64,000 nt of DNA, taken from contig NC_034413.1 in NCBI RefSeq assembly GCF_002078875.1, positions 63,962,252 through 64,026,251 on the forward strand, given 5' to 3'. The position numbers and the translations under genes are program-made. Below, piece after piece: positions 47,595 to 58,337 of the stretch. Below the pieces are notes generated by a model. The model had not been told where the DNA came from and made no database searches. It saw only the letters and a program-made list of their open reading frames with translations. The stretch's first letter is position 1. Every line of letters begins with the position of its first letter. The stretch is from Numida meleagris. Its lineage: Eukaryota; Chordata; Aves; Galliformes; Numididae.

Positions 47595-50500
47595 CTGGTG
47601 CTACATCTAGGATAGTTGAATCTTTCAGCACTACTGTGAAAGCATTTCAAAGCACAGCCTAATTCCTAGTCAAATGGTCACTTAACTAGGCAGATGATTC
47701 ACGGATTTTGCCTGGAGTACCATATCCCAGAACAGAGCACACATGGTCCAAAACGAAATGCGATAACAATAAGACCCTTTCATTACAGTCTTGGCAGCAA
47801 AACAGTTTTGGGGGTGTAATAAGACACTTTATCTCTGGAAGCTGCTCTTTGTCTACACGATTGGTGCATCAACATTAAGAAGTCACGCACTGCAAACACT
47901 GGCTGGCATAGTAAGACAGCGTGCACACAATTATAAATTCCAGCAGTATTCCCAGAAAATAAACCCTCTTGACTCAAACATACAATTAAGATGATGAAAA
48001 GGGCTTCTTTCCAACTCTCTGCACCAATAAGAAGCCCATTTTTATCGCACAAGCCCTGCTATTAAGACACTATTGCAGAAAAGAGGTGATCAAGATATGG
48101 GTGAGGAGCAGGTTTCAGAGGTTACCCCTAGTCATTTCTTCATTTACCACAACATTTGCCTGAGATCTTATAAGAGACATCACCAGCTTTCAGGTAACCT
48201 CGTGTATCATAACATAGCCTGATGTTATTTTGTGTGATGGGGACATGGACAAGATAATCCTGTAGGTGAAAATAGCAAGACAGGACCAAAAGCCAGACTT
48301 GCATAAGTCAATGGCTTTAGTGATTCATTCTTTCATCCGAACTAGGCTGTGTTGTTGATCAGTGGTACTTTGGAGATGCCAGTAACTCTACATTAGATTC
48401 TCTCCACACAAGTTTGTTTTGTTTTTTTGGTTTGGTTTTAATTTTTTTTTTAACCAAACCAAAGAATCTACAAACTTTGAAGGAAGGGTTATACAAGAGG
48501 AAAGATAGAGGAGCCTTTTAAAATAGAAAGAAGTATTGATCAACAGGAAATAGAAATTTCTGAAGGTAGAAAACTAAGAAAAGAAGAAAAACTGAAGAGA
48601 CAAGATAAAATTTTTGCCAAGGCAATGCAGAAAGAGGCTAGGATTCACTTTTGTTTCTTTGTGAAACACACTGCAATAATGCAGGTTTATGATGAGGCGG
48701 GTTGGTAACACTGTGAATGGTATCACAGACAGGGAAGAAGAATTCAGTAATTATTTCCCATCTACATTTAGAAAGGTGAGCATAGCTTTCATTCACTAGT
48801 AATAGCAATTCACAGCAGACAGCTACTTGGAGTGACTTGTGAGACATGTACCTAAAATTCATAGCTTAACTTATCTTGATATTTCACATATACAGCAGAA
48901 GACTGGAAAACCATAGTTGCAATTGCTTTGTAAAATATTTGACTGAAATATACTTTGTAGAATATAACCCAAACACAAAGAACAGGGTGGCTATCAGATA
49001 AAACTCAAAAAGTTATTCACCAGAAGGAGAATGTGAGCAGCCACCATGATAATGGCGGTTAAAAAAGGTGATTAGTAAATGTATATGAATGGGAGGGTTT
49101 ATTTCACTCTGATGAAAATGGTTATAGCTCCAGTGTCTACTATTTTTATAATGTAAAGGGCTGTACGCTGCAGGCCAGAAAGAACACCTCACTGTTGAAG
49201 GCAGAGGTTTTTAAGCTTATCAGAAAGACAAGTGGAAGGAGACTTTATCACAGCGTGCACGTACCACTTGAGAAGAAAAACTGTTGGTACTAAAAGACTG
49301 CTTAATCCCGTTGCAAAGCCAGGGTAATAACCAGTGCTCGGAAGCTAAGCCAGAAAAATTAAAACAACACACACATTTTAGAAGTGAGAGATTAACCAGT
49401 TTAGCAAACTTAAAATGACGGGTTCTTGGTCAGTAACTGCTGGACTCTGTTATTCTGGTAGTTATTTTCTTTTTTTGTTGTTTTAATTTCACCAGGAATT
49501 TCACGCTGGAAAGAGAAAATGGTTCTGATAACTTTATTTTCCAGTGGAAACTGATGATTCAGGAAATTCCTAACCTGCATGCATAAATTCAGGGGTTCTG
49601 CCAAAGCCAAACGTGGGATTGTTTATAACAAAGAAAAAATTCAGCAACAAAGGATGTGCTAAAATAAAATATTCAAAAATATAGAAATATTTCTGCCACA
49701 CAGCCAAGAAGATAACAACCACTTCATATTACCAGCTCACGCAGCTGCTCTTATTGTCTCTGTCCTGAGCTGATAAATTTATTTTCTATGGATGACCTGA
49801 GGAAGTACGCACTCATGAAATATGCAAACCAAAGAATCTCACACATTACACAATAACTCTGAATATATTACGTAACAAGAAATCTAAATTAACCTTAACT
49901 TCATGGTATTCCAACAAAATCGCGCATTAATTTCTGATTTGGAAGAGCTTTGCCTGTGAGTTTGTATTTTTCTCCTATACTTGCTCAACCATTCAAAACA
50001 AAACTATTTTTCAGCTCTAACATTCCATATATTAAAAGTGCTGGAGACAGAAGAGTTCTCATATACCGGAGCTTTCTAATAGTTTTGCAGAGATTAAAGT
50101 TAGAAAAAAATGAATTGAATGATTTTTCATAAAAGTTTGTTCAAATCAAATAGATCTTGCAGTGAAAATGAGGAAAACAATACCTTTGACTTTGTCAGCT
50201 GGAGAAGGCAGAAAGGTTTTGCTTCATCTGTCATTGTGAATAATTTTATTTGAATTCAGTTTAAATTTATATTCTCCGCACAAATGCAATAAACACAAAA
50301 GAAAGGAATTAGCACAAAATGGTACTAAACCTTACAAATCTCAACCGTATCTTTTACTTGCAAAGAAATTTCAAGATAACAGTATCAGTTATTTTCACAG
50401 CAATTCTCTATCTGCCAAAAAGCAAAGCGTATAGCCTAGATCATGTTCAAATCAGAGACGAGTGTGAACTGGGATATTCTCCTACACATATCTTTCTACT

Positions 50501-52830
50501 TGTCTCCCATTCTCCCCATTCTTTTCTGTTCAGGTGCTGCCACTACCCTGATTTTGCAGGTCTTCATTATTAAAGAGCTCTTGTTAAGACTCGACCACAC
50601 AAACAGTTACAACTTCAGAATGTAGAACAAAAAGCACATCCTAGATCTTCTGTTCGTCTGAGTCTACCCAGCCTGTAAATCAATATGCAGGGTGATTTGC
50701 AAGCATCTAAATGAAGTTGCTCTGTTGACATTCCCATGTTAACATTAATTCTCTCATGGCAATGGGAGAATCAGTAATACCCTGCAATCACACATGCTAA
50801 CACAGAATGCACATCCAGACTACTAGGTTAAATATTTCCCCTGCTAAAAATATTCATTAATTAGAAGCTTGCAAAAATAATTGCAGAAATGGTATTGCAT
50901 TTCTGACCTCTTCTAAGGCTGACCAATGATTATACCATGCGTAACTGTAAGGCCTAGCAGAGTTTCTGCTGAACTTGCTGAACACTGGCTTTGTTATCTT
51001 TGCTCGGATTATGAGTTCAACAAATAACGTAAAACACACGAGGTTTCGCATTGACGGTAAGACCCAATTTCTCAGGGAAATTTTTGCAATCGTGTATCAT
51101 TACTTTGACAGCTACAGAGGGAAATCATAGAATGGTGAGCCTACAGACACCAGTGTCATCCAATACCTACATACCAACTATTCAGTACTGCAGCACACAA
51201 CTTCAGTGAAAATAAAGCTCTGAACATGCTTGCTGTTTTGCTCTAATTCTTCCCACCAATACAGAAGGATAGGGAGAGTTTGTCTCAAAATATCTGAAGT
51301 CAACTGAAAAAAACACAAACAGGAAAGAAAAGCAGATAAGGTAGAATGCAGCAAGGTACCAGAAAGAAGCGTAAAAAAAATGTTCTAAAAAATTAGGATC
51401 AAAGCTGAGAGTATCACAGCCCACAAGTCTTGTTTCTTTAGTCTTGAGTGCCTGTGGAGCAGGCTCACACTTTGGTTAATGCAAGCAGTGTTTATGCAAA
51501 CCTAAGCACTGTGCAGCCTGATAAACTGGCACATCCACCTGCAATGTTCTCTTTCAAGCTGAAAAAGATTTTACTTTGTTCCTCATGCTTCTGATTAACA
51601 CCTTACTCACTCCTTTTCTGTTATAGAAGAATGAGCTTTATGGACAGAATCACACAAATGGATTAAGAGGTTAGAATGCAAACACACAAAACCTGTACTG
51701 TAGTGCAGATGAATGAAGCTCATCTCTGCCTCTGCTCATTCTTTCTCTCGCCTGATTCCATGCGGTGGGTCAGAGGGTTCCCTCCGTCCACAAAATGTGA
51801 AACCCTGGCACAGGATTCACCACTGACACCATAGGGAATTTGGTGTCCCCCCCAAACCTCAAAGTCGACCTGGTAACAGTAACAACAACAAAGCTTCCTG
51901 GCATTCGTTGGAGGTGTAATATTCCACTTCTTGCAAATTACTCTAGTGTTCAAGGAAAAGAAATGCACATAAAATCAAAATTCATTCCATTGTCGCATTA
52001 GATACAGAGTGCCCAGACATGATACAGTTATTATGTGCAACCATTTCAATTACCAAGACTGCTAAAGCATGTAATTTGACAGCCACTTCATACAGTATCT
52101 CCTTAGCTCATCTGACAATGAAGATCAGGGCTTGCAGATTGAGTGTCAACTTCCCAACTGCCTCCAAATGCTAGAGGATTTACCTAAAAATCTATTTTCC
52201 CATTTTAATTTCATTGTGTCCACATGCTAAATCCAAGATTATTTCAATGACAAGCATCATAACCAAAACATGCAATTTGAAAGGATTATTTAAAATATAC
52301 GCTATCTGCAATATGTTTCAAGCCTTTATTTATGTTCTTTACAACACTAGATCTTCTTTTTATGTTGCAACATGTTGTACATTGCATAAAAGTAATGAAT
52401 ATTGTGGCAGCAACTTCTGCTCAACAGAAGTTAGCATTGGTTTCTGTAAATTAATTTTGAAATCTGACAATAATAGTCAAGATGCATGGCAGAAGAGCTT
52501 TCATGAAGCGACACCTAACTGTAACACAATCTTAACTACAAAGCATATTAAAAATGGTGTTGGAGATTCACAATCAATGTGTCTAATTCAATGCCACCAA
52601 AAGGGGAAAATGAAATAGCTTAGTAGAGTGATTTAACAAAAAAAAAAAAAAAAAAGCAATAACTTCAAAAAAACATTTTTCCTTTTTCCCCCACACAAGA
52701 ATTTTACATATAGTTGTTGCTGTATGAAATGTACAGAGTACCTCAGTGGATCAGTGGAAGTAGCATTTGGCAGTAGCAGCATGAAATATCCACATATCAC
52801 CTGTAGAAAACACAGTCCCACCAAAAGATC
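47595..52830. other. Gene-poor AT-rich DNA, third part
   Basis: No domain-bearing frames; the longest (52214-52618, plus, 134 codons) has no recognisable feature. A fold-back lies at 48410-48477 and an A18 tract at 52638-52655. A lone AATCATAGAATGG at about 51123 could be the last bases of a lost CR1. Confidence 0.5.
48410..48477. repeat. 68-nt imperfect fold-back
   Basis: Two nested exact pairings: AAGTTTGT (48410-48417) with ACAAACTT (48470-48477), and TTTGGTTTGGTT (48426-48437) with AACCAAACCAAA (48452-48463). Between them are an internal loop of 8 and 6 bases and a T-rich terminal loop of 14. Size and shape are in the range of a small hairpin precursor, but nothing else supports an RNA gene. 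Confidence 0.85.
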
Positions 52831-53073
52831 ATCATAGAATCATAGAATGGCTTGGGTTGAAAAGGACCTCAAAGATCATTGAGTCTCAACCCCCCTGCTA
52901 AGTGCAGGGTCGCCAACCACTACACCAGGCTGCCCAGAGCCACATCCAGTCTGGCCTTGAATGCCTCCAGGGACAGGGCATCCACAACCTCCCTGGGCAA
53001 CCTGTTCCAGTGCGTCACCACCCTCTGTGTGGAAAAACTTCCTCCTAATATCTAACCTAAATCTCCCCTGTCT

Positions 53074-53173
53074 NNNNNNNNNNNNNNNNNNNNNNNNNNN
53101 NNNNNNNNNNNNNNNNNNNNNNNNNNNNNNNNNNNNNNNNNNNNNNNNNNNNNNNNNNNNNNNNNNNNNNNNN
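53074..53173. other. Assembly gap (100 N) inside CR1
   Basis: Exactly 100 N, a placeholder for unknown length. The left flank is the end of ORF2 and the right flank is the esterase-like block of ORF1, so most of the element is missing from the assembly here. Confidence 0.99.
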
Positions 53174-53999
53174 CCGGGAGGCAGCAGACTTCCCTGTGTA
53201 GAGGGTCAGGTCTACATATTGGGCCTTCCACTCCCTTCAGCACCGAGTCACCAACAACAATGACTCGTCTTTTGTTCTTTGCCGAGGATGTTTTAATGTT
53301 AGGGGTAGTCCTGCTGGGCTTTGGAGACGCCTCCAAGTGGGGAAAACCATCATCTCCACCACTGTCCAGCTGTTCCCGCAGAGCACTGTACCTGTTCTGC
53401 AGGGGCAGCTGAGGAGGGAGGGGAATCACCGGGTGGGTGCGCCTGCACTGCCGAGCAGGGACCTTTTGCCATTGCACCCTGCCCCCCAGGTCATCACCGT
53501 TGTTAGGTGGGGGAGAGGACAGGGGGATCACTGCAGCAGGAACACTGCCTGCCTGCTGGTTCCCCCCTGTTACCTGTTTGCAAGGCGGTAGGGTGTGACA
53601 TGCTTCGTGCAGGGCTGCAGCTGGCTGCCTCGATCTCAGGGATGGCAGGGACTGGCACCACCGATCAATCTCCTGCTCACACTCCCTAATACTCCTCAGC
53701 CTCTCTTCTTCTTCCTTCAGGTCAGCCACCAGGCTAAGTAAATCATTTAGCTGGTCGCATCTGACACACACACTTTCTCCATCACCCTGCACTGCAAGGG
53801 CCAAGCTCAAGCACTCACCGCAGCCAAAAACCTGAGTACTAACATGTCGCTGTGGGACCTCCATCTGGGTCTCCTCATTTTTCTTGGCAGCGGCCATCCT
53901 TTTATCTGTGCATGGGACCTCAGTCTGGGTCCCCGCATTTTTCCTAGAAATAGCCTTCCGCCGGGGGGGCAGCCGTGGCAAACCAGCCGACCCTAGCAC
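53174..53999 (-). CDS. CR1 ORF1 protein, N-terminal 275 residues
   Basis: Open from an ATG at 53999 to the gap. Two related tracts (NAGTQTEVP and NEETQMEVP) occur near residues 21-50. Cys pairs at 60/63 (CGEC) and 78/81 (CVRC) form a C-x2-C-x14-C-x2-C pattern that may bind zinc, followed at once by a charged coiled-coil-like segment (about 82-115, LVADLKEEEERLRSIRECEQ). A proline-rich linker follows, and from about residue 243 RRVIVVGDSVLKGVEG begins an SGNH-esterase-like domain with the GDS block at 250-252. Known CR1 ORF1 proteins combine such a finger/coiled coil with an esterase domain and act in RNP formation. No stop is seen before the gap, so the copy may be young. ATG at residue 35 is an alternative start. 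Confidence 0.82.
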
Positions 54000-54115
54000 G
54001 GTCTAGGGCAACCTTAACGAGGTGCAACTGGTCCGGTCCTCCCGGTTGCCGATAGCGCCGGCTCCGCCCTGATCGCGTTACCAGCCCGTTAACAGGTTCC
54101 CCTGCACTAACCACT

Positions 54116-54179
54116 CCCAATACAGTGATATAACAGGCCTCCTCACACCCAATACAGTGATATAACAGGCCTCCTCACT
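54116..54179. repeat. 32-bp tandem duplication in the CR1 5' region
   Basis: CCCAATACAGTGATATAACA followed by GGCCTCCTCAC occurs at 54116 and again at 54148, a 32-base period and almost two exact units. It lies between the 5' monomers and ORF1. Confidence 0.9.
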
Positions 54180-54315
54180 GTAGTCATGTGAACGAGTGGC
54201 TTACTGTTTCAGCGCGTTTGAACGGCCTTTGTGGTACGTGCACTCGAACTCCCCCGCTTCGCCCCAGGTTTTTCGCCACCTCCCTGAGGTTTTTTATAAG
54301 GCAAGGGGCGTGGAT

Positions 54316-54488
54316 GCCCTGTCAACGCCACGCCACGTCAGCCGCTCTCGCGAGACCTGCCGGGCCGCTCCGTTAGCTCGGGGGGCCCCGCGTAAACGAA
54401 TCGATCCAAAACCCCCCCTGTACCTCGCTTCAGTCGCTGCGGTTCTGGCTGGGGACAGCGCCGAACGGCTAACCTCGGCGATCAAGGG
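54316..54488 (-). repeat. CR1 5' UTR monomer, proximal copy
   Basis: 173 bases from GCCCTGTCAACGCC to GGCGATCAAGGG, almost identical to 54528-54700; I see only a few substitutions, for example CCCCCCTG against CCCCTCCTG and GAACGGC against GAACAGC. It contains TCTCGCGAGA at 54346-54355. Confidence 0.93.
54346..54355. promoter_or_regulatory. TCTCGCGAGA palindrome (CGCG element), proximal
   Basis: Perfect 10-bp palindrome. This motif is an established CpG-island core promoter element bound by BANP when unmethylated. Here it sits in the first CR1 monomer. Confidence 0.6.
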
Positions 54489-54527
54489 CTACTTCCGGGT
54501 TTTCACCCGTTTAAATCTCCCGCCGTT
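54489..54527 (-). other. Spacer between the CR1 monomers
   Basis: 39 bases (CTACTTCCGGGTTTTCACCC and following) not repeated after the distal monomer. CTTCCGG inside it is an ETS-type core. With the monomer it makes a 212-base repeat period. Confidence 0.8.
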
Positions 54528-54700
54528 GCCCTGTCAACGCCACGCCACGTCAGCCGCTCTCGCGAGACCTGCCGGGCCGCTCCGTTAGCTCGGGGGGCCC
54601 CGCGTAAACGAATCGATCCAAAACCCCTCCTGTACCTCGCTTCAGTCGCTGCGGTTCTGGCTGGGGACAGCGCCGAACAGCTAACCTCGGCGATCAAGGG
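54528..54700 (-). repeat. CR1 5' UTR monomer, distal copy
   Basis: Second 173-base copy, at the 5' extremity of the element in minus orientation, ending with GATCAAGGG against AT-rich flank. Its palindrome is at 54558-54567. Confidence 0.93.
54558..54567. promoter_or_regulatory. TCTCGCGAGA palindrome (CGCG element), distal
   Basis: Identical to the site at 54346-54355 and exactly 212 bases away. Both copies are intact, although CpG-rich sites decay quickly when methylated. Confidence 0.6.
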
Positions 54701-57700
54701 GTATATAATATCAATAAAAATAAATAATATATAATACAAAATTTAATTTTCGAAAATACTTTTTCTCTAAAGACTTCATGTGAACCCAATCTACTGGCCA
54801 CAATTAGCGCTTGAGGCACTTAAGCACTTTTCTGGGCTCATTCTTCTGTGTGTCTCTAAAATCAATCTCTTTCTGGAGAGTCTTCATTACTTCAGCTTCC
54901 TTTCATCTGGCTCTCACCTCATTGTCTATTCCTCCTCTCCTCCATCTCAACAGCACTTCAATGCTTATTGCTGTCTTTCACCTCACCTCTAATATTGTTC
55001 AGTGCTCAGTTTGATTTTTCACCCCTCCTTATTCACTTAGTAACTTTATTCACACACAGTTTATTTCCAATACTGTCTTAATATCAGGCACTCATAAATC
55101 CAACTTTCTACTCACTTTTCTTTCTCTCTGATTCCAATTATAATTGGAAGAGCGCCAGTTAATATTATGTAGTACCTTCTCTCTGCTTAACACTGCAGCT
55201 AATATTGCTCTGACTACTAACCTGCAACTATTTTATTTTATTAAAGAAAGCTATGAACATTGCCACATCCTCATTACATGTAAAATTCTAGAAAATGATA
55301 TTATAAGCAGGTGATCTAATTTAATTAGTAATTACACCCCCTATCTTACCAACTACATGCTGATTACTAATCGATATGTTATGGAGATTCATTTCTGATT
55401 GAATAGCACCATGAAGTTATTGCTTAAAACACTACACAGAGTAAATAGAGTGGAATTATTTTTTTCATCTGATCCTAGTCAACTTTATTACATGCACTGA
55501 ACTTTATATCCTTCGTGCAGTCAAGAAGAGAACACCTCCTGTCAGCCTGTTTTATCTCTGCTTCCCATGAAGACCATTAGGTGTTTAATAGAGCTTGCCT
55601 TCCATGGAAGCAAAGCAGTGAGTAGTTAATGAGACTGAGCACTGCATAATTTACTTTTAAACAGTGAATTCTGTATTTCTGGGAAAAAGTGCATTAAAAT
55701 TCTTAATAATTAATGCATTGATTTTGTTGTCATATGAACTTCATTTTTCTTTACTGTTTGTTGATCCCTCCTATTGCAAGCCGATGGTGCAATTGATGAG
55801 ACTAATGCTTCGGTGAAAATTATCATAGAAGTCAACTGAAACACATCAAAGATCAAGATTTTGCCAAGTCTCAGCTATATCCATATATATACATGCACTG
55901 CTACTCAGAATGGATGCTTCCACGGTGCTCATTCAAAGCCATGTTGCTGGATTTCTGTACTGTACCATTCATTACCTCTACAATGCTGCAACTGGCTACA
56001 CAGCAGCTAGAGAGAAGCACCACTTTGCTGAAATGCATGCATTCATCCATACACAAGTCCACTTTGTTGGCTGTTCCCCAGAAAGATCAAGAATCCAGTA
56101 TGAAGAGCCTAAGTTTCTTTGTGAACAGAGTTGGCCTGCTTTAGTGAGGCAGAGGCTTGAAGCAAACTGAGCACGTGAAACCCCACCTCACCACCACCTC
56201 TGTGATGGCATACAGAAGTCTCCATTTTACAAGGCCAGAACTGTTACCGACTTTCCATGGAAATATTTGCATACTCAAAGGTAGTTCTAACATTTGCATT
56301 CCTATTTTTGTCCTTTAAATAGTAATCTTCTGTCAGTCATATTACCTTCTGTAAAGCAAAACTTTCTAGAGAGAATTGCAAGCAAGGTACCTACTGAAGT
56401 ACGGCACTTTTGTAAAGGAGTTTTTTGTCTATGATATGAGCTAATGGAAAGCTAATGATGCAATTTCTATTAGTCCTTGGAACTCTCTTATTCTTTCAAA
56501 GATGTTAATAAATCGTTACTCTTACTACCCTTCTAAAATAATTAACAATGCATTTATTCCTCAGATGTTACTAAGTGGTCCTGGTAAGCCTCCAGAGAGC
56601 TCACGTTAGTCCTTGTACGTAAACAATCTATATAATTCTTATCCTACGTTTTGCATTTTCTACAATGTAGCCCAACTGAGCAAAGTGTTTTCAATAGGGA
56701 AAGAAGAAAGGAGCAAAACACCTTCACTAAAATTTTCATTAAGCATGAACACTTGAGAGCCTAGGGTTGAGCAACTGAAAGATCACCTCAATATTCTTTT
56801 TTTTTAAGAAACTGTATATACATATATACACTCTGTATATAAAAATATTTACATTTTCAGATAATCTCACCTGGTCTGGTCTAGTGTTTGGTCCTCCCAT
56901 ATGCATGCAATTCAGTCAGAAAATGGTGATCAGTTATCTAACAAAAAAATGCTTGCATTTAAATTTCTTTTAAAACAAAGCATTCTTCCAGTAATTACTG
57001 CCTTGCTGAAGTCCAATAACACCTGAATACCTTCAATAGGTCAAGGCTAAACTGAAAGATGAAGAGTAGTTATCAGCAGTACTGCTGGGAAACAAACAAG
57101 GTGCGGTCTCACCAATTAGCAGGATTAGTCAGAGAGCAATTACAATAAATTATATTAATTCCCACAGTCTCCAGTCATGGACCAGTATCCCTTACATCCC
57201 ACAGCATACAGTCCCAAACAAGAAATTCTGTGTAATCCTGGCTGCTCTCCATGGGCTGCATGTCTGAAGTATACACTAAGATACATTAGAGTAAAATTAC
57301 AGCATTTTACCTTCCTAAAGGTAAAATGTATTTCCAAATTCCTCCATTAAAATAGGTTAAGCTGTGAGGCAATGCAGCAGCACTAATCCAGAGAAGGCAT
57401 CTTAATCTGAGCATACACCTGGTCAATTGATTAAAAGAATAAGGATTGAAAAAACAAGAATAAAAACTTAAATATTAGTACAATCCATATAGATTGCTGT
57501 TTTCTATGTTCCCCTTGCTCCTGTATGTTATAGTGTCTTCCTAATATCAACAAAATTATTCACCTCCTCACTAACTGTCCAATATTATAAATTGAGTATT
57601 AACCGCATTGCTACCTCTTTTACCTTCACACCTGCATTTTTGATAACTAATTCAGCTCTCTTACAAAATACAGAAAAACAAAACAAAACCTCAAGTGGTT

Positions 57701-58218
57701 GCCAAACTTAGCAGGGTACTGAGAGCTATGAGATGTTCACATTTATATTCATCTGTGCAAACAGAAGGTATAAAACTGGGACACTGTCGCTGTTCCTTCA
57801 AAATAATTGTATTTTTTGAACTGTAATGAAGCAAACAGAATTTCCTCTATGCTGTGCAGAATTTCTTAGAGCTGAAGATGTTACATCTTACGGTACAAGT
57901 AGATAGCATATTCCAGAGGTTAGAAAAGTTGTCTGCGTTCAGCCTTTGAGCTGTTCCTCGGTGCTGCTTCCTATGTGGGAAGTTATCATTTTGAAATGAT
58001 GCAGAATGCTGACCTTGAGACAATCTGTAAGGAACTAATTGTCTTTCAGGACTTAGCATCCTAAGCCCTACAAAAAGCAGCCCAGGTGGCAGATAGATGG
58101 AGCCCTTTGTGAGCAGCTTGGAGAGGTCAGATGTTTGCTGCTCATTGCCTCTTCCAATACACAGAGGAGGAGAAGGCAGTAAACAAATAATGTGAGGTTT
58201 TGTCCTTCATACAGTTGC
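54701..58218. other. Gene-poor AT-rich DNA
   Basis: No domain-bearing frames. The part from 55490 to 55800 is complex, TAAT-rich and free of repeats, and is a candidate conserved non-coding element. A TA-rich near-palindrome lies at about 56812-56850. Otherwise nothing recognised. Confidence 0.5.
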
Positions 58219-58262
58219 AGTTAGGCTCTGGAAGTCTTTGCCATGGGATACTGTAGATGCCA
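58219..58262 (+). mobile_element. Possible tiny CR1 piece, plus orientation
   Basis: GCTCTGGAAGTCTTTGCCAT and GGGATACTGTAGATGCC resemble the 3' part of CR1 (the stretch just before the 3' UTR) in forward orientation. Too short and diverged to be sure. It abuts the reversed CR1 tip at 58271. Confidence 0.3.
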
Positions 58263-58270
58263 ATTCTTTA

Positions 58271-58337
58271 TAGAATCATAGAATCATAGAATTGCTCAGG
58301 TTGGAAAAGACCTTAAAGATAACCAAGTCCAAGTGGT
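58271..58337 (-). mobile_element. CR1 LINE 3' tip
   Basis: Three reversed octamers (ATAGAATCATAGAATCATAG) followed by CTCAGGTTGGAAAAGACCTT and AACCAAGTCCAAG. This is a severely 5'-truncated CR1 of about 67 bases, the youngest-looking 3' terminus in the right half apart from 52831. Confidence 0.85.

Larger units (their letters stand above)
52831..54700 (-). mobile_element. CR1 LINE retaining its 5' end, middle lost in a gap
   Basis: The left end has two reversed terminal octamers at 52831 and 243 bases of CR1 3' UTR and ORF2 end. After a 100-N gap the same orientation continues with ORF1 (53174-53999) and a CpG-rich 5' region to about 54700, where AT-rich flank begins. Most genomic CR1 copies are severely 5'-truncated, so a copy keeping the 5' UTR is unusual. 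If the gap hides the rest of ORF1 and ORF2, the element was near full length; expected hidden sequence is a few kilobases, not 100 bases. Confidence 0.85.
54000..54700 (-). promoter_or_regulatory. CR1 5' UTR and internal promoter region
   Basis: A CpG-rich segment between ORF1 and AT-rich flanking DNA, read on the minus strand from 54700 to 54000. It contains two direct monomers, each with a TCTCGCGAGA palindrome and a CACGTCA half-site, and a 32-bp duplication nearer ORF1. LINE 5' UTRs carry the internal promoter; tandem monomers are well known in mouse L1 and here suggest the same design in CR1. The right boundary is set by the abrupt change to TATATAATATC at 54701. Confidence 0.65.

Noticed and set aside
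51123..51135. AATCATAGAATGG, like a CR1 terminal octamer
   Set aside because: Only 13 bases with no CR1 sequence beyond; could be chance.
52214..52618. 134-codon plus-strand frame
   Set aside because: Ordinary AT-rich chance frame; no domain, and no exon-like flanks.
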